DNA of 64,000 nt, from contig CM049314.1 of NCBI GenBank assembly GCA_026874595.1, forward strand, positions 30,453,729 through 30,517,728, read 5' to 3'. Of this stretch, positions 38,840 to 50,536 are shown piece after piece; position 1 is the stretch's first letter, and each line of letters begins with the position of its first letter. A model generated the notes under the pieces. It was given only the letters and a program-made list of their open reading frames with translations, searched no databases and was not told where the DNA came from. The stretch comes from Sipunculus nudus. Lineage: Eukaryota > Annelida > Sipuncula > Golfingiida > Sipunculidae. The position numbers were made by a program, and so were the translations under genes.

Positions 38840-39700
38840 CTGGCCTTGCTCCTGTGACCTCAGACTAAATAGGGTTCTTCACCCATGGGTGGTTGAGCCA
38901 TATTTAGAAGATGAAGGTTTTTGGTGAAACTGTTTGGCTTTAAATTGGTCCACAAGCTTTTTCAAGAATTGGGCACTGTGGCCTAGACCTTTGACCCCGT
39001 GACCTCAAAATCGATAGGGTTCTTCATCCAATGGGTGAATGAGCCATATTTGCAAGAGGAAAGGATTTGGTCAAACAGTTTGGCTTGAAATGGGTCCACA
39101 AACATTTTTGAGAGTGGACCCTGTAGCCGTGACCTATGACCCCGTGACCTCAAAAATCGACATGCTTCTTCATCCGTTGGCGTGTGAGCCATATGTTCAA
39201 AATGAAAGGTTTTGGTCAAATGGTAAGGTTTAAAATTGGTCCAAAAGCTTTTTCAAGAAGTGAGCCCTGTGGCCGTGACCTTTGACCCCGTGACCTCAAA
39301 ATCGATAGAGTCCTTCATCAATGGATGGGAGAGCCATATGTGCAAGGTGAAAGGTTTTGGTTAAACGGTTTGGCTTTAAATGGGTCCACAAGTGTTTTCA
39401 AGAAGTGGGTCCTGAGGCCGTGACCTTTGACCCCGTGACCTCAAAATCGAAAGAATACTTCACCCATGGGTGCGCGAGCAATCTGTGCAAGATGAAAGGT
39501 TTTGGTCAAACGGTTAGGTTTAAAATTGGTCCAAAGCTTTTTCAAGAAGTGGGTCCTGTGGCCGTGACCCTTGACCACGTGACCTCAAAATCGATAGCCT
39601 TCTTCATCTTTGGGTGGGTGAGTCATATGTGCAAAATGAAAGGTTTTGGTTGAACGGTTTGGATTGAAATCGATTCACAAGCCAATTCCAGACGGACGGA
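38840..39700. repeat. 145-bp tandem repeat, about six copies, carrying DR1-like sites
   Basis: GACCTCAAAA occurs at 39001, 39146, 39292, 39437 and 39581 (spacing 144-146), with an eroded first unit near 38855. Each unit has GGTTTTGGT(C/T)AAACGGTT, TTTTTCAAGAAGTGGG and GTGACCTTTGACCCCGTG or a close variant. TGACCTTTGACC, exact in the copies near 39277 and 39420, is the reverse complement of GGTCAAAGGTCA, a direct repeat of nuclear-receptor half-sites with one-base spacing. Confidence 0.93.
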
Positions 39701-40557
39701 CGAACGCACAAACGGAGGGGGATAATATAAATAATGGGCAAACCCCGGGAATGATGAGTCACATTTTCAGAGTATTTAGGATATAGGATTTGAGTGTCGT
39801 GTAATAACAATTTGTCAAAACATGTTAATTTCAATAGAGAATGCCATTTAGGTCTTCAAGTATCAATATTTTGCCTCTGGAATACATCTTTATAACAGTT
39901 TATATATGTATACATGTATGTAGAATTGTTCTGGGAAACGGGTCATGTCATGCTAAACAGCCTTGTGTTAGACATACACACCTCAGAATTGATAACATGT
40001 GGCAATGTGTATTAGGCCGTGACAATGGTCCCTAGAGAAAATACACAAATACACGGGTCATTTCCATGTAGGTTCCGTGTTGGTGAGTATTGTATATGGG
40101 TACATCTAATAAAACTTAGGTCTCAGAGACTCTCCGTCCCTTCTGTTTACAGGTGTAATTGAAATCTTTAGCAGTTACGACAAGGATGCCAGAAATGTTC
40201 ATTTAAAAACTGGATTGTTATTCTTTACAAATTAATAGGGATGCATGCATAGTTACACAATACATTAAGTCTGGAAAGTCTCTTAATTAATGGGCTCTAT
40301 TCAATGCCTTTGATGTTAAAATCATCACTAAAAATATGCAATATAACCCCCTTGCGTATTTGACCTGTTGTGAATGTGACACGTATATAAAATCCTCTGA
40401 CCACGATGCGTGACGTGCAGATACCATAACAATGTTTAGAATTTTCGGGTTGGTGTGGTTACCTTGACCCCTTATTATCTATGAGGCCTATTTCTGTGTT
40501 TTGATACACACATAACACTTTGGTTATACATACGTTAGCCCGGATGCTTACGTATAC

Positions 40558-40702
40558 AGTAGAACCTGTCTGAAAGACCACCTAACTAATCAGACCACCT
40601 GTCAATTAAAAAACCCTTGGGTGAACCCAAAGTATTCACAGTAGAACCTGTCTGAAAGACCACCTAACTAATCAGACCACCTGTCAATTAAGAAACCCTG
40701 TC
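40558..40702. repeat. Direct repeat, ~82-bp period, two copies
   Basis: CAGTAGAACCTGTCTGAAAG followed by ACCACCTAACTAATCAGACC and ACCTGTCAATTA occurs twice, starting near 40558 and 40640. Confidence 0.9.
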
Positions 40703-42182
40703 TAATTATAACAAAATAACATATAACAAAATACACTACCACTTGATTTTATGAATAAATGTTTTACTTGAATATATATGTTGATATTATATATTTACGA
40801 TACCCTATATGTTTTCAGTGTGTCTGACCGGTTCCCTTCCTGTTTGTGTATATCATACCGTCAACCCTTTCAAGTGGATAACAATCGTGTCCAGACATAG
40901 ACATTAGTCCGGACTCCTCGAATCGTTTTAACGATTCAGTCTTCGACTCGGACTTGTACTCGGACTCAGAGGCAAGGATTCAATAAAAATGAATTTGAGT
41001 CCGTCTCGCGTCGAGCAGGGGGAAAAAGCTGTCACATACTAAAAGTACTTTGCATGCTCAAACCATTTGTAAATATACTATATTTTCCAAGCTTTAGATC
41101 TGCCTCGGGAACTAAATGTAATTCAAATTTCAGGTTTAAAGCTTTTGTAAACTTACATAAAACATACATGAATATCTCTACTTTCCATTTTAAAATTCAT
41201 GTTAGATTTGGAGATTTGCATTGAATTCAGAAGCGGACATATCTCAATATGACTCGAACTCGAAGAGAGTGGACTTCTTCAAGGACTTGAACATGGACTC
41301 GAGTGGCCAAGAATCGGGGCTGCACTCAGGCTTGTATATATGGTGTAGACTTGAATACAGCACTGAGCGAATCGTTCCAAAACTTTGTGTGGAAATATGA
41401 ATCTTTGTTTTGTAGTTGAGAGTTAGAAACGTTTTACCGCAAACATTTCGAACAGTTCTGAAATATCAACACAAAACTGTTACAATTAGCATATCAGCAC
41501 AGGGCTAATGAAATATAAAGCAGCAAATATAAAAACAATAATGCAAAAGTTGAAAAAGTGTTTCATGTGACGTTTGCAATAAAATAGTTTACCCATGTGC
41601 AAATACACTATTATAAAGAGATTTGTTAAAATAAGTGATGTAGGACCCGAGTGCGGACTTATAGACTCGCGACTTGGACACGACGGTCCTAGACTCCGAC
41701 TTGTACTCGGACGCGGAGTAATAAGGACTTGAGAAATCAGGCCGAGTCCATCTTGAGTACAATAGAAAACTCTATCACATATTACTTGTAAAGACTTAAG
41801 TGCATGAGCGAACAACTAACATGATATTAATTAAAAAGCTTTGCTCAGCATCGGGATAATTAAATGTAATTAAACAATACAGTAAAAACATGTGTGAACT
41901 AACTTGGAATTGTACATGTTAATCTCAAATTTGCATTCTAAGTTGCTTTTTTAAGGATATTTGTATTAGACTTCGACTCGGACTTGGACTCGGTTTCAAA
42001 ATGACTCGGACTCGGATAGTGTGGACTTGGACTCGAACCTCGAGGACTCGGACTTGCACTAAGACTCATATAGTGTGGACTCCTCCACATCACTGGTTTA
42101 AATCTAATACAGTTATGGAATATGACTATACTCCTTCGTCGGAGTTTGTTTTAATTATTACATGCATTTGCTTAATTTAAAG

Positions 42183-44598
42183 ATGATGGACGTGGTATTG
42201 GGAGTAGTGGAGGTTGTAAAAGTGTGCTGGGACCTGTATCATATCATCAAGGATATGGCTGGCGAGGTTTATATATGTGAGGCGGAATGTAAGAGAATCG
42301 TCACCCTCTCCCAGGAGATATTGGCTGCCGTAGAACTGATCAAGGACAAACCTGCAGTAGAAGAGGCCATCCAGAATTTCCTATCAAAGTTACGGTAGGA
42401 CTAACGTTAGTGAATCGAAAATTATATAATTTACTGTCCATAGGCCGAGGGCTTTCATTCGGCTACTTTTAAGGGATCGGATCTCACGGGATAAACGTTT
42501 GGAGAGTCGGATGGTCCCAAGGGTCCTTGGATAGTTTTGAAGAGTCTATATTATATTATATGGTATATACCGGATATTTATGAAAACAAAGTAAAAGCTT
42601 ATACATCGATATTTTCATTAAGAGGTGATATACAGGAACCATAGTGCTATGTTTTGTACAAATTGGTTATAAATAGTTATCAATAGCGGAAAACTTTTTT
42701 TATAGGGAACGTCTGGAAACGGCACAGGCCTTGGTTGATGAGTGTCGACAGAAAACCTGTTACTGCCCATGGCAGAGATCGAGCATGAGGGAGAAACTGG
42801 AAGTGGTCATCCAGGACTTGAGAGATCTCGCGAGTGTAGCACCGTTGTTTAACTTGGTAATTGCATATTAACATTATTTCCTAAGTCAGGAGGGTATGCG
42901 TTCCCGTTTGTGTGTGTGGGTGTTTGTGTTTATGTTCACAACATAACGCAATCTTGAACGGAATCCCATGAAATTTAGCCGGGAATCGGCTAATGAAGAA
43001 TCGTTTAGATTTTGGCGTGGGTCTAGTTCATGATCCGGATCGATAAAGACCTTCCGAGAATATTCACAAATGTGCAGTAACATATGCCCACTTGAACATG
43101 GGAATATGGGACGAATAAATGAATTCATACATTTGATGGGGAACATATGTGCGAATGAACGTATGAATATGCACGGGCCAATAAGGGAATGAAAACATGA
43201 GTTGTGGAGTACCCCACATTAAGGATCGCCGACATGAAGCGGGCCTCCATTCTTGAGGATGCTGCATTTCTAGTTTCTTTTAGATTCCAGCGCCACAAAA
43301 AAAAAAAAAACAGTTTGTATTTTGGTTCAAGTCACAAAACAAAATCACTTTATTGAAATAGAATTTCGAAAGTTTTTGCTAGTAGGAAACATGGCAGATA
43401 AAAGTAAAAAAAAAAAGTTGAGATATTGAAATTTATTATTAGTTCATCAAAGGCTGGCTTGCTATTATTGAACATTTAAAATAGCACACTTAAGGTAAAT
43501 TTTATTCATTTTATTCAAATTCAGCATCAATGATTTTATTGATATGCTGATTTGTTTTCTTATAAGGCCATTTTGGTGAAGATGAATTCTGCACCCGAGT
43601 CAAGGAATCAGTTAAAAGCAGTAATATCCGGAAAGGTAGGGGCATACTGGTATATAGAAATATATGAACATATTTGTTGGTATTGAAACATATTTACTGG
43701 TTTTTTTCTTTGGTAAGATTATTATTAATGAAAATTAGATATTCAGAAAAATAATTGTACACACATATAGCAATCGATAATAAGGCACAAGCTAGATTTC
43801 TAAGGAAAACCTAATGCTGTTAAAGAATATTTGTTTGGGAAGTTGGTTAATGCAGACATCACATTAGAATATTAGAAGTATCACACATTTAAGGAATAAA
43901 CAATAAAATAATGATCATCAACGGGATTACAACGATGTTCTTCAATATGATTGATATAAAAAAAACCCTGTTGGCTATATAAGTTTATGTTAAATGTTCT
44001 TACTTCTGCACGAGTACAGAAGGCAGTGAAGACAGCCTTCAAAGGAGCGAAGAACAGATTGACTGACATGAAAGACAGGGACTTTGTCAAAGGTCAGTAT
44101 ATATATAGTAAGGATAACCAGTTTGTATATCAGAAGTTTCTGAAATAAGTCTAACATACGCTAACCGTACCTTGCTATCATGCTGATTCTTTCCGTGCTT
44201 TTTTCACTTCAGTGACAGAATAAAATACATATAATCATATAATTTAAATCAATTTCATTTCAGTGGGCTGCATATATATTGTGTAGTTTATATTATGATG
44301 GTCTGGTGAATGTTATCCTGGACTATCGGTTAGGATAATCATAACAGGAAAATGCTATTAACCATTAAAACACTTGGTAAATCTATCAAGGTTTAGAAAT
44401 AGGTGCAAGTAATTTCAGTGCTTCGTTCTTCGCAATATAACGTTTTGGTAAGATCAGCTGCGTCTTAAATAAACATGCAATGATTGACCAGCCGTTCGTT
44501 AGCACTCTACGTTCTTTGCAGAGGTGGCAAAAGAAGTGGAAAAACTGAAAATTACCAAAGGGCTGGAGAAAGTGTTCCAGTTCATCCAGTCCGTATAA
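42183..44598 (+). CDS. MLKL-NTD/HeLo-like four-helix-bundle protein (5 exons, 193 aa)
   Basis: Exons 42183-42394, 42706-42856, 43567-43635, 44020-44092 and 44522-44598 join in one frame with GT-AG borders and end in TAA. The protein is almost wholly alpha-helical: a hydrophobic first helix (DVVLGVVEVVKVCWDLYHII), an ICEAECKRIVTLSQEIL helix, FLSKLRERLETAQALVDECR, a short CYCPW loop, and MREKLEVVIQDLRDLASVAPL. The order and wording resemble the membrane-permeabilising N-terminal bundle of MLKL and related HeLo/RPW8 domains. The last 60 residues are highly basic (KKAVKTAFKGAKNR, KEVAKEVEKLK), which suits membrane lipid contact. No kinase, signal peptide or TM segment is present. The ATG at 42186 or 42162 could also be used. 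42183 was chosen because AATTTAAAG before it may be an acceptor. ATTAAA at 44972 may serve polyadenylation. The gene structure is fairly sure; the family call is an inference. Confidence 0.72.
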
Positions 44599-46156
44599 GA
44601 GCCAGAGGAACCGCATCGTGACCCTCGCTCTGTCATTAAGTACTCATATAGTACCAAAACATGTATTTATGCACAACAGTATTTGAGGCAGACGGGCCGA
44701 TGCCGATAACACATTAATATATCATTCGTTCCATGTTAGTGTCCTGTAATGATAATCAGTATTTACATAGCTTTTTGGATTTTGTTGTAAAATTTTTGTC
44801 TGTTTTGTTCACTTCTTATGTATATAATTACTTTCAGATGTAAAACACGAACTTGTGTTCTTGTATATATATTGTGTTCTTGTATATATATATACCTTAA
44901 GTTAATATGATTATTGAAAAAAATGTCGTTTATTTTTCATATTACCTGTTGATCAGCGTACATGTGACAATATTAAAGACTTACTTAGATTGCATTACAT
45001 GCTATTCACTCACATTCGTTTACTCTGCATCTTGACGAGACACGGTTTATGACACATGTAGAGTAACAAACGAGGATAAATGATTTTTTACATATTTTCA
45101 CATTCATTGCATTTTAATATATCTCTTTTTAGGAGAATAACGTTATGATACTGACATTTGACACTATGTGAATATTTTAAAAATGACAACACAAGTAAAT
45201 TGTTAATAATTATTTGTTCATGACGTAGGAAGTGCAGTTAATTGTGTTCATTATGGTACAGTGTCCTTATAAACATACTGAACTCTTATCCGCAAAGGTA
45301 AAGTTATTACAATTAATGAAACAGAAAAAGATTTAAACTGTTCTGTTTGCTTAATATCGTCATCTTTCATTTACAACTAACCACATTTAGAATAGTTTAA
45401 CACGTCTGATGGCCAATTCTACTGGTAGATACACCATTGCAAATGTTCCTATGTTTCCTTTATCTTGCTATTTATGAAAACCATATTCGCATGCCGTTTG
45501 TTAAATTAACTGATAGGGATCGACGTGTCAACGGAATTAAATGAAAAAAATAAACGGTTTGGTGGAATTCTGATTCTGTCAGTGTACATAATCACCAAAT
45601 CGCAGTGGGTCAGGCAAGATAGTGTTTACTAATTGATATAGCCCTAAATTAACAGTAATTTACCAAGTAATGACACTAAAGTTATGGCAGAATCAAGTGT
45701 CAGAATATGCTAGTCCACACATGGACCTTCATGTCCTATGATACCTGCAGCCGTTTGTCCTTACTCCCATCCGCTCGGCGGCGCTAGTGTCTCAAAATTC
45801 AATATGGCGCATGCGGAGTGAATCCCCTCATCATTTAAGCTGATTAACATCAGGAGGTACACGCCAGGAACTATGGTGAATATGACGTCATCATGGTGAC
45901 TATATAGTGACGTCATAATGTACCAACGGTATTTAGGTTTAAAATAATATTTATGGTACTGAACCCTATAAAGCATATTTGTAAACAAATATATACAATC
46001 ATCTTATTTTAGCTAGGTATAGGTATACAATTTTTAAATGCATTCCAAATACATTTAAATGCAAACGTCTTTGATCATTTACTTCCACAGGATTTCTTCT
46101 GCCGTAAAACATGATTACAGGGTTCTCCTGTACGTACATTGTTGACATGAAGAAAG
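44599..46156. other. Convergent intergenic region
   Basis: This lies between the 3' ends of the MLKL-like gene (plus) and the PPC-like gene (minus). It has no supported gene. TGACGTCA-type palindromes near 45890 and 45910 are seen, but their meaning is unclear. Confidence 0.6.
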
Positions 46157-49100
46157 CTACAGTGTCACTAACTGGAGCAGCAGCGCTCCAACAACAAGAA
46201 CCGTGCCACCATGGTACGTCTGACCGGAAGTGTCGCAAGGATCCACGGGACGGTTCACAAGCATTTCTGAACAAACATCATTGGACAGTGCTGTGGCTTT
46301 CACAGACACATTATACGCTAATTGGTCAGCCAGGTCACATGGCCCGCACGTGTTTCTGTCTGGACACTGATCTGTGGGAGTGCACCACCCGAACACACCT
46401 ACATAGTAATGGCCTGGGTCGAAATCTGTGTCGTTTGGCAGAAGAGTTATGGTTCGCCTTAATTCCGCTAAAATCCACGCTCTGTCCCTCTCGGTTGGGC
46501 GCTCCAGGGATTTTGACACAATCAGCTCTGGATAACCATATTTGCCATTACATCCGGAACCTGTGGGGCTCATGCAATGTTCAAGTGTGACTTCCACACG
46601 ACTGCAGAGTTGTGGAATGCAGAATCTGTAGTACTGATAACCGCCGGCAGGGAGCGTGCTGCTGTTTTTACGGTTGAGCAGGTCGTCTGGATAGCGAGGA
46701 TGGCTGGGAGTCACGTGATTAACTACAACGGTATATGTGGCCGCTGTGGAAGAAATAGCAGAACATCAAGAAAAATTCTATAAAATAAAAATGGGGTCAT
46801 ATGGAAAGATAATGTTTTAAGAGGTTTTATTAATTTTTTATTGATTTTTTTTAGCAAAATAACCTTTTCCATTTATACCCACGAAGACATCTGAATTTAC
46901 AAAATATTGTAAGCCTACGCCTATATGAAAAAGAAAACATTTAGAACAAGAAAGACGTCAGAGACCATATCCTCCGCCAGGATGCTTCATCAAACTTTGC
47001 TGTAAAAACATCTGAACCTATACACAGTACATGTTTGTCACGGTTTAGCAGTGAGTCACCTGTAGAACAAAGCTGCCTCCGATACCAGGGAATCCCTCTG
47101 GTCCAAGGCAATGACAAAGGACTAAATCGTATGTCACAATGGCATAAAATCTTTGGAAATAAAAACATAATCTTTTATGATAATTCATCCAACCTTCTTC
47201 AGAATTGTTATCTCATATTGTTTGGTGTGATCCTAATAGAACATTTCATCAAAATCTGTTCAAACATTTTTATGTTTAATCAAAACAAAAACCTAAATTA
47301 TAAGTTAATAATAATATTAAATGCTTGTAGGAAACTTAAATTGACACATTTGATGACGTACGTGTGTTCCCTGTGGTGACGTCATCACCACAGTAAGCGT
47401 GCACGCCGATATAGAAGGTTCCTCTGATATAGTCTGGTTCCCAACTCGAAATAGTCAGGCTCTCTCCTCCCCAGTTGTAGGCCGACCAGGCTAGGTTCTT
47501 GTTGGTGGGGTATTTATTCCTCCCCGATGACACATAAAGGTTTGGTTCGCCTGCTACTTTCTTAACCTGGATAAAAATGTATAAGTGACACAGCCTGTTT
47601 TATAAAAAAAGAAGGGACCATATATTAAAAAAAAAAAAAACAGTATGCAAATGTCAGGCCGTCAAGATTTTAATATATGTGTTAATCGGCGCCATGAATT
47701 CTTCTAAGAAGTATTTTTATGTGAAGTAACCAGTGTCACGCTTCAGTAACACAGGTTCACCTGCTGAGTGGTAGAGCAGGTGAGTGGCCGCTTATAATTA
47801 TATGAATTGGCGGCTTCTATCCGGGACAAAGGAATCACCCTTACTCACAATGGTACAAGTATGTAACGGTAATGTTATCTGCAAAATCATTGGGTGTTAC
47901 ACTAACTATACACAAAGTGCACCAAAATCTTAGAAAACATTCGTGTAAAATTGTTATCAGACAAACCAATTAACGAACCATGAGAAACACATAATACCTT
48001 CCGGCAGAGGTATGATAAACTGGGGTTTGAATAATCCAGAAGCCCCGGATAACATGCAGTAAAGAAACCAGAGGTTAATCTACTGGGCTTGTGGGATCAC
48101 TGACGGGAAAGACTCGAGGACCTTCAGCTCAAACGTCCGATGCCTTTGTCACTAATCTACGACCTATCCCTCAACTATCATTTTGTCAGTAATCACTAAT
48201 CACTCCGAGCAAAAGTCGAAAGCATTACTGGGCACCAGAGACCAAAGGTCAAATCAGGGGAGGATTTCTTTAACATAACATTTTTTTGGTTGTGAAGGAT
48301 CTAGAGTTCATTCCAGAGATCTTATTTCAAAAACAGAACAAAATGTTTGCTGTCACGGATCAAAGGAAGATAGAGGATTTCCATAAAAAACCACTGTTTT
48401 GGCAGTGACGGATCCGGGGGCAAATGAAGCTAGAGGATCACACTAACAGAACAATTAATGTTTTTGCAGTTATGGATCCGGGGGAAAGGGGGGGGGGGGG
48501 GTTGCGGGAATTGCCCCCGTTGAGATGTATCATCTCTCATTTTATCAATATCTTTTACTTTTTATTCGTGATTAAGTTTCATTTTTCAGTTATTTTCCCT
48601 ATAGCAATTAATTTTTAAGTTAATCTATTTTTTTTTTGTTTTCTAATTCATGAAGTAATTATATTTATGAATAGCAATGTGATTTGCTCCATATATTTCT
48701 ACAGTAAGGGAGGGGGCCTTTTTCCGATATTTGGGTCTTACCAAGGTGAAATAAAAATCAAATGTTTATATTTTCAAAGGCTGATATTACTTAATTAAAG
48801 GGACATAATCAGGAGCAATATTTTTCCTATTCTTTCACTCTATCAGTTCAGTTTTCAAAGTTTCCCAGTAAAACCATTCCAGCACACAGTCTCATTTCCT
48901 CGCATACGACTGTTAAATGCCTTGTTATAGCCCTACATGCTGGTAAACACAGTCTTGTTTACCATAACAAGGCCGCATGAACGGAGGTCCGACTAAGGGG
49001 CAACACGCGGTGTTTCATTCAGCGGGAACATGTATTACATATTTTGAACCAAGTCAGTCAGAGCATCTTCTGATTGGCACGTGTTGTGGCTCCAACAGCA

Positions 49101-49320
49101 CACAGCCCAACGCACTGTGTTTATGTTTACACCTGCGATCGCGCCCGGTTCACTGTTTTTAACACTCGTTTATAGGAGTAAGCAAACGGTTTCAAAAAAA
49201 TATTTTGGCAGGTACAGATTTGTTTTAAAGGGAAGAAGCTATTTTTTGTGTTAACATCAACATGCCTTATAGGTGATTGGGCCCCTTTAATGTACCGTGA
49301 AGGCACGTTATATATATAAC

Positions 49321-49362
<42 letters not shown>

Positions 49363-50536
49363 ATATATATTATATATATATAATTCCGACCATGCAAACA
49401 ATTAAATGCTCAATTTAAGAACTTAATTTCATGATATAAATCAACTGAAAACCATGTTTTAAAACACCCCCCGTTCTCAAATTTCTAGATCGGCCGCAGG
49501 GTGTTGGTAACATTATTCAACATTAACCATAGATGGTCTGGTCACGTTATCGTATTTACTGTAGTAACTCTACCTACCTGTATATGCAGGTCTCTACAGG
49601 GTTCGGTTGCGTCCACTTTGAAGTATGTATATTGGAGGCATTGGGTCGTGTACTGCTGACTTTCCTTTCCAAGTTCAAGAGGAATGTGCTGTTGACTCCT
49701 GCACCGGTCACCTGCTAAAGCACAAATATAAACGTTCACCTAACAACGTAACAACTAAAGTGATACAAAACAAGATGGTGTCGGAGATATATCAAACCCC
49801 AACCTAGATGATCTTTGCTGTGTAGGTCTGCATATTCGTAATGGTTCAACAACCCATCTTAGATCACCTTCAGTATAAAGTCACCTGCTGATACCGTATA
49901 ATACCTCTATTATAATGTAAAAGCCGTAACCATAAGGCTGATACCTCTGAATTATTTTATTTAGTTTTGAAAACCTCAATAGGTTTTTTTTATTGTTATT
50001 TGGGTATTTTCCTAACCAACTACAAAATTAAACTAAAATCTGTTCAGTACTTTATGGGCACATCTGTACTCAAAGAAGTATGCACACATTTCTACTATAC
50101 CTAGGTGTGCCACTTGAATAATATTATATAAACGCAATAGGGCTGACTATCGTTAAAATATTTAGAATATACAACTGACAAAATATTTAACAACCTGTCA
50201 AGTCTTACTTTCACTGGCTATTCAGCTTGTGCCAAAAAGTGCACCAATTTATATATGTCAGCCATTATTCCCCGTTAACAACAGCAGATCTAATTTATTC
50301 CGGACCAGAATAATAAATAATATAGAATATTGAATTTCGATTTTATATACCCATTAACTAAAACTAGTACCATATGTCAGTATTTTGTTGAAATGTAATA
50401 TTCAATGATTCACCTTTTCTATTAAGAATTGGTATAAGAAACAAATATTTTGGGTATATTATTTGAGATTAAGACCTATCAAAATATACATACCGAAAAC
50501 CAGTAAGTACGCGATTAGGAGTGAGGTGCCTCTCAT
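46157..50536 (-). CDS. Secreted, probably GPI-anchored protein with two PPC-like domains (4 exons, 323 aa)
   Basis: On the minus strand, exons 50536-50494, 49714-49578, 47566-47362 and 46743-46157 join in one frame and end in TAG. Exon 1 encodes a signal peptide (MRGTSLLIAYLLVFA). Residues about 38-145 (DLHIQVKKVAGEPNLYVSSG, WGGESLTIS, RGTFYIGVHAYCG, ATYTVVV) and about 165-290 (RVEVTLEHC, GYPELIVS, GHYYVGVFGWC, AYNVSVKA) each fit the PPC/beta-sandwich pattern, so the protein looks like an internal duplication enriched in cysteines. N-glycosylation sequons NSS, NDT and NVS lie in the last exon. The C-terminus (DTSGQTYHGG and then VLVVGALLLQLVTL) resembles a GPI-attachment signal. The function is unknown; a surface or extracellular binding role is an inference. 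The exon 2 acceptor reads TTTAGCAG, a NAGNAG pair that would add or drop one Ala. Confidence 0.8.
48795..49290. mobile_element. Complete MITE with TTAA target duplications
   Basis: The element is bounded by TTAA on both sides. Its left end is AGGGACATAATCAGGAG; the reverse complement of its right end is AGGGGCCCAATCACCTA, giving imperfect terminal inverted repeats. It is about 490 bp long and non-coding. The TTAA duplication suggests mobilisation by a piggyBac-type transposase, but that is an inference. Confidence 0.75.
49318..49382. repeat. (AT)n microsatellite
   Basis: An interrupted AT dinucleotide tract just beyond the right end of the MITE. Confidence 0.95.

Larger units (their letters stand above)
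37241..42182. other. Intergenic region with tandem and dispersed repeats
   Basis: No gene is supported. It contains a G-rich tract at 37385-37440, the 145-bp array (38840-39700), an ~82-bp direct repeat (40558-40702) and three patches of degenerate ACTCGGACTTGG-type repeats (about 40905-41330, 41640-41770, 41965-42080) just upstream of the MLKL-like gene. Confidence 0.6.
47570..49577. other. Large intron of the PPC-like gene, with repeats
   Basis: The intron between coding exons 2 and 3 holds poly-G-flanked GGATCCGGGGG repeats (48410-48500), a complete TTAA-flanked MITE (48795-49290) and an (AT)n tract. Short tRNA-like remnants may be present near 47760-47800, but could not be confirmed. Confidence 0.6.

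Noticed and set aside
38840-39700. CRISPR-like regular spacing
   Set aside because: Whole 145-bp units are repeated with no unique spacers, and the genome is animal.
46157-46714. Single-exon minus-strand gene starting at the GTG at 46714
   Set aside because: The frame continues upstream to the acceptor at 46743 and joins exon 47362-47566 in phase. The start is artificial.
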